Source: Hofstenia miamia (taxonomy: Eukaryota > Xenacoelomorpha > Acoela). From it: 64,000 nt of DNA. The notes below the pieces were generated by a model. That model saw only the letters and a program-made list of their open reading frames with translations, searched no databases and was not told the origin of the DNA. Shown here one piece after another: positions 1 through 10,746 of this stretch. The stretch spans positions 2,754,594 through 2,818,593 of the forward strand of contig SCFE01000009.1 in the NCBI GenBank assembly GCA_004352715.1. The letters are read 5' to 3'. The position numbers were made by a program, and so were the translations under genes. How positions within the stretch are numbered: the first letter of the stretch is position 1; every line of letters begins with the position of its first letter.

Positions 1-840
1 TTATTGGGCTGTAAAATACAAAATTCCGTCTTAGCTTCATTAATTATCAACTTATGCATTGAAAAATATTTTGACAATTTGTTGCAATTGAATTCTATTG
101 ATTCCACTGCTGAGTGCATTGATGTATTATCGCTGAAGATGCAGGTGTCTTCGGCATATTGAATTAGATTGCAATTAGTTATTGACTGCATGTCATTTAC
201 ATAAATACTAAAAACAAGAGGACCTAGAATAGTTGCTTGAGGCACCCCATTGTAAACCGGTAACCAATCAGAAAAAATATCGTTTAATTTAACTCTCTGG
301 AATCTTTGGTTAAGGTAATTAGTTATCAATTGCTTACTATTATAAGAAAATCCTAAGTAAGATAGTTTTTCAATAAGTATGTTGTGATTAATCGAATCAA
401 AGGCTTTTGAGAGATCTAAACAAGCTATAGCTACACATTTATTAGAATCGAGAGATGGTGAATTTCTTATGCGGACAGTATGATACATTTAATAATTGTT
501 TTTGAAACTTAGAATTTTTAATTGGATTAGTAATTTCAACCCATAAACTGTCAAAATTTGATGTGTTAGGACTTTTAATATCGTTGCGTATTTTGGGATT
601 GAATGACTTTGGAACTAAAAGTATAACACTTCCACCTTTTGATTTTCCTAACATATTGTTCAAAATTCTATCCTTTCTAAATAGTGCAAAAGTTTCATTA
701 ACAGACCATGTGCTATCTAGATCGTCAATCTTTAGCCAAGTTTCAGAAATTGCGAGAATTAAAAATCGGACCGGGATTAGTCTCAATACCATATACTGCT
801 ATGCTGTTTCAAAACCCATTTTGTTTTTAATATTTTGATC
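1..840 (-). mobile_element. Internally deleted APE-type LINE, RT and endonuclease fragments
   Basis: Read on the minus strand, 792-442 encodes the start of an AP-endonuclease-like domain, with ISETWLK, then GGSVILLVPKSFNP and FDSLWVEI. Directly after it, 440-1 encodes reverse transcriptase: CLDLSKAFDSINHN, then GVPQATILGPLVFSIYVNDM, then the catalytic box YAEDT. The end of the endonuclease and the RT fingers are missing between the two, so the copy has an internal deletion near position 440. The first catalytic aspartate of the usual YADD is Glu. The 3' end lies outside the window. Family knowledge: non-LTR retrotransposons encode both domains in ORF2. The copy is almost certainly dead. Confidence 0.88.
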
Positions 841-3800
841 AAGTTTTTTAAAATAACAAATCAATTATCTCCTTATAGTTCAAATCATTTCCAAAAATTT
901 GTTATAAGCGCAATATAAGAACTAATCATTATACTAGCATTAAATTTCGTTAAAAAATCAAGCAAATTCTTTTATGAATTATGCAATTCGCAATTGGAAT
1001 CGATCACCAAATGAAAGTAAAATGATAAAGAGTGAAATTAAGTTCAAACCTAACCTGAACCTAGGGCGCACTTGCTAAATATTTGCTTGCTGAAAATCGC
1101 GAAAAGGATTTCTAAGTTAATTACAACTTTCTTCCAATAATTTCTTTTTGCTAGTTGTTGCTAATTGCTACTGATGTACTATTCTTCTATAAGCGATTCC
1201 ACAAGAAATTTCAATCTTCTAAGCATACGCTCTCAAAGTTAATGGTTTGAATCGAATTACTGGCCTTCATCAAAGTCTTTTGCGAATGGATGAAAGAAAC
1301 TGTAATCGCAGAAGGAAATACTTTTGTTTTTCATGAGGGCGATATATATATATCGCCATTCTTTGCTGGAACTTGCTGCCCAAACATATTAGAGACATTG
1401 AAAACTAAGATTCTTTAAAAAGCATTTTAATATATTTTAGGTAAATCATGGCTAGGATACAAATTGTATAACAATAACGATAGTATGATTTGGTATTAAA
1501 ATAGTACTTATGGTAATTTATCTAGTCTGGAAGATCTGTTTTCGTAATTTATGTGATTTGTATGTATGGTTTTTTGCAAATTTACTGACGCTATTCAGAT
1601 AAATTTATAAGTCATTTAATTGTGAACATTTATCTGAATAAGAAATCTCTTATCTTACCTTAGGATCCTGCCCTGTCCGGATTTGCATTTTTTATCCTGT
1701 CCGGATTAACGGATACTTTAGGAGTCGTGACCTCTCTTATTTACAATAAAAAGTACTTCTTGAGGAATGTGTCATTAGCAAGTCAACCAGCAGTTATTTA
1801 TTTTCACACAAAATTAATGCTGATGTATTCAGGGATTTAGTCTTCAATTTTTACTATAGATTTTATCCAGATTTTATTGGATCTCAATTTTATCTTGCCC
1901 TGATTATCTTGTCCGTACTCAGCCATATTTAAAATTCTTTAAAATTCTCATACCCATCTATGATTCAGCAAATTGAAAAATTTAATTACTCAAAAGTAAT
2001 TTGAGAAATTGTAGATGGCATTTTATGAAATCAAATTATATGAGCTTAATCTATTATATTACACGATGGTGCTAAACTATGATTTAGTAAAAAGGAGTCT
2101 ACCACCTCAAGTTCTTTAATAGTATGACCTTAATTACTACTACAATAAATTCATTATCAATATAAAAAAGTCGTGACAATAGTATTAAAAAGTTTTACAA
2201 AGACAACCACTCTTAATAGAACACTTGTGTAGGTAGCTCATATCATTATCTGAAGATTTCAAATGTCAAATAAAACATGATAATAGGGTAGAAGATGTTG
2301 AATTGACAAGTCATTTAGATTGAATCATTCGATATCTATTGAGGTTTTTGTGCCATCTTTTTGAACTGTTACCAATTTCATTAAATGCACACACCTCTTC
2401 TCCATTTGAATATCACCAAATCACAATTGCAATCTTTTCAAGGTTAAATTGACAAACCAGATTTTCAAATATTCAAATGCTTGTGTAAGAAATTTCCTTT
2501 ATCTGAAAGCATCTCTAAACTTCTAACTTTCCATCCTTTTAGAAAAAGTGAAAATTGTTAGGAATAATTTGGCCACAGTTCATTTTTCAATTTCAACATA
2601 GTTTTACATTTTAAAATATCTAATAGACATTCTTTGCAGGAAATGCTCTTTGTTTTATGTGCATGTCTATTGAAGTATTTCAAAAAATATGATAGACTTG
2701 GACTGCCCTTGATGTTTTCCAACATTGCTAAAACCAAGTTAATAAATTATGAAATATAATATTAAGTATTGCAAAGAAGTGGCACATGACAACTGAAATT
2801 TTAATTGTTGCTATTTGGCAACGATATGCAAAACAAAAGCAGAAATAGATAATTAGTGAAATTATTCATTCGAATAGTTTACTGACCTAAATGAACCATG
2901 TATTACCAATTGTTTAATTAGAGTTATCATAATATTAACATAATTAACAAGCCAAAAAAACATAATTTCGCAGTATAAATTCATTGATAAAATGTGCTCA
3001 CATTCAAAATATAAAACTTTCGATTGGAGGCAGTTGTTTTCCTTATTTGAAGACCTTTTGGTGGCTTGCTACAGTTTTGATCCAATGAAATATTATATCG
3101 AATTCACTTATGCAATTAGTGCTGAGTGGTACGCATAAAAGGACATTCGTAATAGACAAAAGATGTAAATGGGGTAATCCCTAATGATGTTCTTAATCAT
3201 GAATATTCTCTAAAAACGGAAATTATCAATGAAGAAGCACCTGAGAACAAGAGATTTACTATGTAGAAAAAATAGTTAATCTTGGTTTAGATTCACCCAA
3301 CCAATCTAATATACTGAAATCACCAAAAAGCATTCTACTTCTCTATTGACGAGAGTCATCATTTGTTTGAGAATATGGGATCTGATCAGATTTATAGCAG
3401 CAATGATTTTGTAATTGAAAGTGAAGACTCTCAAGTGGAAGATGCAAGTCCTGCAGTAACTAAAAAGCAACCAAAGAAGTACACATTGGAAGTACTACAC
3501 GGTATTATATTATTTCAAGCTTTTCCTCAATAAAATCAATGGGAAATATATAAAAGTAAATGTATGAAATTCTACAAATGTTATATTTTCAATTATTTGT
3601 TTTTTATGTAAAATACATGCATATATATGACCATATGAAAAACTTGTTTTCTATCAAAATACAAAATAATTTGAGTAGATTTGTGATTAAGGCCAAAATA
3701 ATAATTGTTGCTAAATGGCAATAAGCTCATATTTTGCATACTGCTGCCAAACGGCAAAAACCTATGTTAATATAAAATAGTCAGTCAAATAATATTAATA

Positions 3801-4064
3801 TATTGTACTGATGCATTATGAAGTTTTGAAACTCTTCCGATAACTTGTATGAGCTACCATGTATTATTTGAAAATAGTAAGGTAATGAATTATAAAAATG
3901 GGGCAAAATGAATTCTATCTCTATATACAATATAAAAGGAATACAAATGTATAGTACAACACAATCTGAAAATATACACATTTGGACGAAATAAAAAAGA
4001 AATGCTAATGTAGCACCAAAATACTGGAAATGTCAATGATATACAATGTAAAAAATCAAATAAG
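841..4064. other. Gene-poor AT-rich spacer
   Basis: I recognise no gene. It contains a perfect 20-bp palindrome at 1338-1357, two copies of CCTGTCCGGATT near 1675 and 1700, and three imperfect palindromes of the form GTTGC-N6-GGCAA at 2807-2822, 3707-3722 and about 3752. A short open frame at about 3335-3530, with FSIDESHHLFENMGSDQ and ending KKYTLEVLHG before a GTATTA, could be an exon, but I cannot support it further. Confidence 0.5.
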
Positions 4065-4358
4065 CTAATTATCTTTTTTCGATTTCCGAGGCCCTTTGCC
4101 AACACCAATTTGATGCCTTTTGCTTTTCTTCTTTTTGTCTTTCTCAGACGACTTCAATAATAAATATGCGCACAGACTGCTCAACAAAAATAGTGGTGTT
4201 AAGAGAATGAATATGTTGTAAATAAACGCCCAAGGATCCTTTTGTACGTATAAAACAAGTTTAAGAGAGTTTTCGATGATGAAATAACGCCACGAATCAG
4301 CATCTATACCTTCGGTTGCATTTCGAAGTAAGGCCGCGTATTTCTCGTCGTCGCTCAT
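4065..4358 (-). CDS. SMIM15: SMIM15-like small integral membrane protein
   Basis: This 97-residue protein matches the small integral membrane protein 15 family over its last ~75 residues. It has the conserved KDPWAF motif, a single hydrophobic helix (IYNIFILLTPLFLLSSLCAY, roughly residues 47-66) with the family's LTPLFL core, then a very basic tail (EKDKKKKSKR ... RKSKKDN) as in vertebrate SMIM15, which ends EKEQKKKQKR ... KKD. Human SMIM15 has 74 residues, so the ~20-residue N-terminal stretch (MSDDEKYAALLRNATEGID) is an extension. I chose this ATG because TGTCTTTTCAG, a good 3' splice site, lies one base upstream of it, suggesting an intron in the 5' UTR. An in-frame ATG further upstream (4403) would lie in that intron. 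Function of the family is not established. The protein is probably an endomembrane or inner-membrane single-pass protein. Confidence 0.85.
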   Translation of the reverse strand: MSDDEKYAALLRNATEGIDADSWRYFIIENSLKLVLYVQKDPWAFIYNIFILLTPLFLLSSLCAYLLLKSSEKDKKKKSKRHQIGVGKGPRKSKKDN

Positions 4359-4372
4359 TCTGAAAAGACACA
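4359..4372 (-). promoter_or_regulatory. 3' splice acceptor abutting the SMIM15-like start codon
   Basis: On the minus strand a pyrimidine-rich run ending in TTTTCAG is followed by A and then the ATG. This fits a 5' UTR intron and decides the start. The matching donor was not located. Confidence 0.5.
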
Positions 4373-5349
4373 TAGTATTATAATTTATAAAGTCACCTAT
4401 CAAACAATCCTACACGAAAGTGAAGTTTTCAGTTGCATTAGGCTATGTATTTCGCATTCAAAATCATACATAACGTTCACTGTATCAGCTCAGCAAATAT
4501 CAAATAATTACAACATTTCAATTTCACACTTTTTTTTACAGCGTGGGCTGGCAAACTTTAAAACGAAACAAAACAATGATAAATATTTAAGAGGCTTAAT
4601 AAGTGTAAAATATGAAAAGATGAATTGAGGCCTGTTGAAGTCCCAAGTGAGGAAAATGGGAGAATCGAATAGCAGAGACGTTAGATTATAGAAGCAGATT
4701 AATATGAAACTGATCTATTGGGTGCGAAAATAATATTGATGCAAATACCTGAATAGTTTTAAGATGGTTGATAGTATATTTAGTGCGAAGAATTTATGGT
4801 AACCCGGCAATCAGATGATTAATCATCCAAAAAAATTTTAAGCAGAGAATTATTGGTGTTTCACAGAAAGTAGATGGAAAATCAGAAAATACATGCGGCG
4901 AGAAATTGTTTGCAAGCGGTGACTATTACTGGACCTAAGAGTTAGATATTTTTGAGGTTTTACAACACGCAAGTGAAAAATCGTGTATCAACATCATTAC
5001 TTCATTGAAAGCAGCTAATACATAATTCACTGCATTTGTATGCTTTTGACATTCTGGGATACTTGCAGCATATGTTCCAAAAGACCACATATCAATATGT
5101 GCAATGAATGTATGAACACTGTCGCTTTAAAGTACATGTACATATTACCATGTTGTAATTTGAATAAGTCATCACTTTAAAATTAAAAAGTAACATTTTA
5201 AAATTTCTAGGACGGTAAAAATTCTTTCAAATTGCCAAAAAATTCATAATCCGAAAAAGACACAAACTAAAAACTAAAAAATACATTTTTTAAATACAAT
5301 AGATTTTCTCAAGTAAAATAAAATAATTCGAATACTATTCAAATGTTAA
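4373..5349. other. Spacer upstream of the SMIM15-like gene
   Basis: AT-rich DNA that must hold the 5' UTR exon and promoter of the minus-strand SMIM15-like gene if the acceptor at 4360 is real. I could not identify either. No coding region or repeat family is recognised here. Confidence 0.4.
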
Positions 5350-6452
5350 AGAATAGGGTGCACATGGAACACGCGGACAGAATAAACACTAATTTGGGTA
5401 AAAAAACTATGAGAAATGCAATAAAATACATAAAAAGTTTAGAAAATAATCTATATAGACCAATAACTCTACATAATTGACCAAAATAGTAGCATGCAGT
5501 AACACGCGTATATTTTAAACACGATATCATATAAAACTACAAGGGAATAAATAATAATCTATTATTAGAAAAACACACGATATAATGGTATATTTATGCA
5601 AACCTAGACATGTTTAGTTTAAATATATACTTTCCTACCGCGTTGCTTTTTCAGTGAATTTATTCTTCCGATTTGGATATATTTCTATATTTACCGTATA
5701 CATCGTAACCGCGTTGCATAAATAAATGTGTTGTATAAGGAGGTTGTACAGTATTGGCTCCAAGGGATTTATTTATTAATTATAATTTACTCAACAAACC
5801 TCCATTGCTTAGTAATAAAATATCTACAGTTTTGACATTTAATGCTCTTTGATGTAATGTTGTAATTAGCATTTTCCCAAAGAGGTTCAATTCAGATCAT
5901 TTATCATAAAACTTTTGCAGCAATTTCTTAAGGTCTAAAGACATGCTGATGTAAATAGAAAGCTAAATTAGTTATTAAACTTTTTAGTCTTCCGGGCATG
6001 TGCTAATAACATTTGTAGTGGATGTACATGTTTAAAAATGCCAATTTTAATGTATTTTTGCAATATATAATTATTATTTTTTATATTTATCGGCTGAAAA
6101 TAATGTTTTATTATAATGAAATTGTTGCAAACTTATCAAAGGGAATGAGGGAAATACCAACTGGATTTACGTCATTCAGTGATAATTTCAATAATCCAAA
6201 AAGGAAATACTTCATTTAGACTTGATTTAAACTAAATAAAGATTTACTTTTATATCTTTAAATTTTCTAACAATAGAATATTATTTTTTATTTCTTCCAA
6301 GTTATATATGTACATAACGTGTGCTACGAATTAATTATGTACATTTATCGGTCTATATCGATTATTTTTTAAATTTTTTATATATTTTATTGCATTTCTC
6401 ATAGTTTTTTACTCTATGCTAGTGTTTATTTTGTCCGGGTACCCCTATTTTA
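5350..6452. mobile_element. Non-autonomous element with ~125-bp inverted repeats
   Basis: The segment 5350-5478 is repeated in inverted orientation at 6333-6452. Shared blocks include AATAAACACTA, AACTATGAGAAATGCAATAA and ATATAGACC. The outer ends both read AATAGGG followed by a GC-richer tip (CGCGGACA on the left, CCCGGACA on the right). The ~850 bp between the arms shows no transposase; the small frame at 6022-6219 has no recognisable domain. This looks like a MITE or foldback DNA transposon, or two inverted copies of one repeat. No clear target-site duplication was found. Confidence 0.65.
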
Positions 6453-8148
6453 TACCTTCGCCATTCAAGCAGGAATTCCTATTAATTAGGCCGAAATAGA
6501 ATGGGGGACTTTCACCCAAAATTAAATACTGTCGGAATACTACTATAGAGTTGAATTATCAATAGAACAGGGTTTAAATATTACCGGTAATTATTTTCAA
6601 GATATTCACCATTTAACTTAAAATTTTGTCACGTAAGAGACCTAATTGAAAATTTTCAACGAATATTTAGGGAATATGATGTAGATAAAGCCCAAATTTA
6701 ATACCCATTTTATGACGTCACTCAAACTGGGTCCCCTAAAGTACAATAACGCCTTAATTTGTAAGTTTTCGATAATGATTTTTTAAAAATTTGGCGATGT
6801 CAAAGTTCAGCGTATAAAACTAACCAGGAAATATCTTTCTTTCATTGATCGCCTTTTTTCAAAAAGATACCAACATTTAAATTGATACAATAATTTTATT
6901 TAAATTTTTTTAAATTATCCTGCTTGTAATTGCGTTGACTTGGCAAAATTGTAAAATAGAATGTTAAAATCAAAACTGGGTATTGTGTTTAGATCACTGT
7001 ATTTCCAAAATGGACTATTTAGAATTTTACACCAATTAATTGGGTTCTATATAAATTTAATATATACTAGAATTGGAATTTTTGTATTAAACCATTATCT
7101 TTTACAAGATTTTAAAATCATGGTAGCCTACAACGTAACGTATGTACCTTATTGCACATTTGAAATTTTATAATCCTAACTTCGAAATTAACTTTTGAAA
7201 AATTTAATAAGAATTCCACTGAAATGAAAATTTTAATATATTTTATGTTCCAATTTAATTTAGGCTGAATGAGTAAAATTTGTATTTACTTCCATAAAAA
7301 ACACTCAGATCCATACTTTGATGTGAAGTAAATATAATGTTGGCTGATCAATTTGATCTATTGACTTTCATGCCAAATTCATGCATATTTTTAGCAAGTA
7401 CAGTAGAAAAGTTTTACTATGTCAACTCTAAGAAGTCAATATTAGATTTAAAAAGTACCAAACAAAAGAATGAGGTAAAGTTTCAGTTTGCATTATGTGA
7501 TAGTGATTCCTTCTTTCATCAGCTGAATCATGTTAATTTTTGAATTATTTTTTTTATTATGATTTTGTCCTTGAAATTTCAGCCTGTAGCTGTTGAGGCT
7601 TTTTCATATTTATCTGGTAATTTTACATAGATTAGCCATGCAAGGGTTTTCACAGTAAAATAGTAATATTGCACTAAGCCTTAATCAATCAAAAGTCAAA
7701 CTCAAACTTAGTTAATGTTGCTCAAGATCAATTTTCAAAAATATTGAGTAAGTATAGTTTTCTATAAATATGGTTAACATTAAATTAATATTAGTGATAA
7801 TTATATTATATAGTCTTTTCTACAAGTATATAAAATAAGTACACATCTATACATTGTGCTTCTTACTTTGTGTTTAGATGTACAATAAAATTTTGTAATT
7901 TTTTCATGACAATAAATTTGTATTTGACTGAATATTGTGGCATAATGACATTTCTACATGCTTGGAAATTTTATTATTTCATTTAATTACAATTTCAATT
8001 TTATTATGAATTATTTCAAATTGTAATTTGGCAAAGTGAAAACAGTGCTATTTATATTTTAGTTTGAATTTCTGCTAATTTTGAAATGTGNATATTATCA
8101 CAAAAATTGTATTGATTATGATTTTAACTCAAAACTAATCGCATAGCG
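6453..8148. other. AT-rich spacer with one single-N join
   Basis: No gene is recognised. Short frames (6961-7173, 7337-7543) have AT-driven composition and no motif. A lone N at 8091 marks a contig join. CpG dinucleotides are present at ordinary frequency up to position 8148, in contrast to the block that follows. Confidence 0.5.
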
Positions 8149-8165
8149 TATATATATATATATAT
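8149..8165. repeat. (TA)n at the left edge of the CpG-free block
   Basis: Short TA tract. CpGs occur at about 8140 and 8147 and then not again for more than 2.4 kb, so the tract is exactly where the composition changes. It could be a natural boundary or a false join at low-complexity sequence. Confidence 0.8.
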
Positions 8166-8864
8166 TGTGGCATCATCATGGAAATCTGCATTGATAAATG
8201 CCAGGATTTGTCAATGTCTCCAGAGCTAAATGAGCCTATCCCTAGTATAAGTTAAAGGTAGCTGGGAGATCAGGTAAGGGAAGGGTGCATGGCCACACTT
8301 GGCTGACTCAAAACAGAGAACCTTATTAGAAAGAGTCATGTAATACAGAGCCCTAATTTAAATAAAGAAAGAGAGAAGCCCTATAAGTTCTTGGGTGGAA
8401 AGTGTACCCTACATGCTAATATACCTAAACTAAGAAGTAAAGGTTGAGTAAAATCTATTAAGCCTTTTCTTACAAAAGTGAAGTATTTAAACAGAAAATC
8501 AAGTAATGTATAAAGTTGTCCTTTTTCTTTCATTTTGAAAATTCTTTAGCTTTTATCTGAAATCCCAATGAGAGATTGAAATAGGTTGGACAGTGTGTTA
8601 ATGCTTATTAGAAAATATATATCCACAGCTATAGTCACTGCTGTGTATGGTTGAAAATGTACACAGTGGTTGAAATAAAAATTTTGTTGACCACTCTGTA
8701 CTTTTCCCATAGTACACAGTGGTTTTTCCATTCAGAAATCCCCAATTTTTTAGTTATGTGGATTTTGACTATACAGTGATAATTGTATCCATGTTGACCA
8801 TATCTATGTGAAGTTTGAGGCTTTTAGCCCTAACAGCTGATTTTCTGTAGGCAATTTTAGGAAT

Positions 8865-9558
8865 TTCCACTGTGAAGTGCTACATGACCCACTATTCCCA
8901 TGGGATTTAGTAGTTTCAATGCCCAGGAAATTAAAATTTTGACACACTTGGTACCAAAATGGGACTGGGACTCTAAAAGAAGAATGTGGGACATCAGATT
9001 CCAAAAAAACTTCAAAATTTTTTCAAAATTCCATTTCCAAATGAAAGGTATCCCATGGGATCACAGGTAAACATGATGGGATAAGAATATTTACTGGGAT
9101 ATGTCTTTTATGCATGTAGGACCAATAATTTACATGAAATTTGGCCTTGGACCAATAATTTATGGTCCTTTCAGACCCTTTGTGCATAGAAGTCATTATC
9201 AAAATTTGGAAGTTCCACTGTGAAGTGCTACATGACCAGCTATTCCCATGGGATTTACTTTTTTCAATACCAAGGAAAATAAAATTTTGATGCACTTGGT
9301 ACCAAAATGGGACTGGGACCTTAAAAGAAGAATGTGGGCCCTCTGATTCCAAAAAAATCTTCATGATTTTTTCAAAATTTTGTTTCCAAATGAAGGGTAT
9401 CCCATAGGATCACAGGTAAACATGATGGGACAAGAATATTTACTGGGATATGTCTTTTATGCATGTAGGATCAATAATTTACATGAAATTTGGCCTTGGA
9501 CCAATAATTTATGGTCTTTTCAGACCTTTTGTGCAGAGTGGTCATTATCAAAATTTGG
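8865..9558. repeat. Two-copy 348-bp tandem duplication
   Basis: The unit starting TTCCACTGTGAAGTGCTACA at 8865 recurs at 9213 (period 348). Both copies share ACTTGGTACCAAAATGGGAC, GATCACAGGTAAACATGATG and TGGCCTTGGACCAATAATTT, with only scattered substitutions. It is read through by open frames on both strands, but these are repeat-driven and carry no recognised domain. The motif GTACACAGTGG occurs around the array (about 8653, 8711, 9560), suggesting a fragment of a larger repeat family. Confidence 0.85.
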
Positions 9559-9612
9559 TTGTACACAGTGGTCAAATGAAGGCCCAGTTTTGTCCACAGT
9601 TGTCTGTATAAC

Positions 9613-9637
9613 TATATATATATATATATATATATAT
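9613..9637. repeat. (TA)n microsatellite, 3' flank of the Penelope-like element
   Basis: TA tract immediately beyond the 3' end of the minus-strand Penelope-like element. A second tract lies at the other end (10712-10743). Confidence 0.85.
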
Positions 9638-10709
9638 GCATAAAAACAAACACATAGACAAAGCATATTTGAAGAGCTTTCAGCTATATTATTAGCCTTC
9701 ATCAGCAATAATAAACAGCATTTAAAAAATAAAAAAGTTTATATATACTGCAGTGAATGATTTGTTGATTGATTGACAGCTTAGAAGAGGTGAAGTTTGA
9801 TTTTGACTTGATTGTTAAGTGACAGGTAGATTTCTTTGATTGCAATTGCTTCAGCTATCTTTGAAGATGGATGACAGATTATGACTGAAAAATTAGATGA
9901 AGTGGCAGCATGGATTGATGATGGAGGAAGACTTCTGACAAAGATGACCACAGAGATGTTCTCAGATTCTGGTTTGAAGATGTCTTCTTGTCTCTCCTAT
10001 GTATAAGTGCTCACACTTATGACATTGATATTTATAAACAAGAGAAGAGCATAGAGACATTGGAATGGAATCTTTGTTTGAAAAGATGTTGCTGGTTTTG
10101 AATGATTGAAAGACAGACTTGATTTGAGTTGATCTGAATTTCTTGTTGAGATTTTTTACTGAAGCTTCAAGATTTTTTGAAAGACTAGCAATAAAAGAAC
10201 TTTCCAATAAATTGACTTTTTTCACACAGTGCAGTTTGAGGTGATGGATTAAGGGCATCATTAGATGAGCAATGGAGAACATTATTGGGATAACCATTTT
10301 GGCAGAGATTTTGAAAGATTGTATCAAAAGCTTCAGTTACTTTTTGATAAGATGATAGGCAGATGGCTCAGGAAAATAAGTTATGAGGAATAGATAGCTT
10401 ATATTTTTCAGAACAGTAGGAATTGAATGGGATATATAACCCAGTGTTTGAGGGTTTGATGTAGAGAGAAGTTTCAAACAAAGAGGAATCTTGGTGAAGA
10501 GAGACATCAAGGAAATTGAGATGACCATTGGTTTCTTGAGTAAATTGAATTGAAGGAAGGAATGAGTTGAGGAAGTGAAGAAATTCGTCAGCTTAATTTT
10601 GATTGCCCATTAGACAAAAGATATTGTTGATGTATCATGAGTAGAACAAAAGAAGATTGTTTGTAGAGAATTTTGATTCAATGATGTCCATAGCAAAGTT
10701 GGTGAATGG

Positions 10710-10711
<2 letters not shown>
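9638..10711 (-). mobile_element. Degenerate Penelope-like retroelement (RT + GIY-YIG)
   Basis: Minus-strand frames give the C-terminal half of a Penelope-type RT: a YINNIFCLMGNQ box (normally Y-x-DD) at about 10606-10634, then GHLNFLDVSLHQ and SLYIKPSNTGLYIP (about 10430-10528). After the RT comes a linker and the signature of the GIY-YIG endonuclease, SLVYKYQCHKCEHLYIGETR, at about 9965-10050, with the usual CxxC before YIG. The order RT then GIY-YIG identifies a Penelope-like element. Both catalytic aspartates are Asn, and there are frameshifts and stops, so it is inactive. The 5' end stops at a (TA)n tract, so the first half of the RT is missing. A hammerhead-like motif lies in the 3' tail. 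Confidence 0.85.
9660..9706 (-). ncRNA. Hammerhead-ribozyme-like motif in the Penelope tail
   Basis: On the minus strand CTGATGA (9699-9705) is followed by GGCTA-ATAATA-TAGCT, which can form a 5-bp stem with one G-U pair, then GAAA (9678-9681) and GCTC. CUGAUGA-stem-GAAA is the catalytic-core order of a hammerhead, and hammerheads are known in Penelope-like elements. There is an extra A between CTGATGA and the stem, and I could not find a convincing stem I, so this may be only a degraded relic. Confidence 0.35.

Positions 10712-10743
<32 letters not shown>
10712..10743. repeat. (TA)n microsatellite, 5' flank of the Penelope-like element
   Basis: TA tract that directly replaces the missing 5' half of the Penelope RT, so it marks a truncation, an insertion site or an assembly break. 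Confidence 0.85.

Positions 10744-10746
<3 letters not shown>

Noticed and set aside
563-838. Plus-strand 91-codon frame
   Set aside because: Shadow of the minus-strand LINE endonuclease, which has recognisable motifs.
3335-3530. Possible exon ending KKYTLEVLHG before GTATTA
   Set aside because: Open for about 65 codons with a possible donor, but no acceptor, no homology that I recognise, and stops just upstream.
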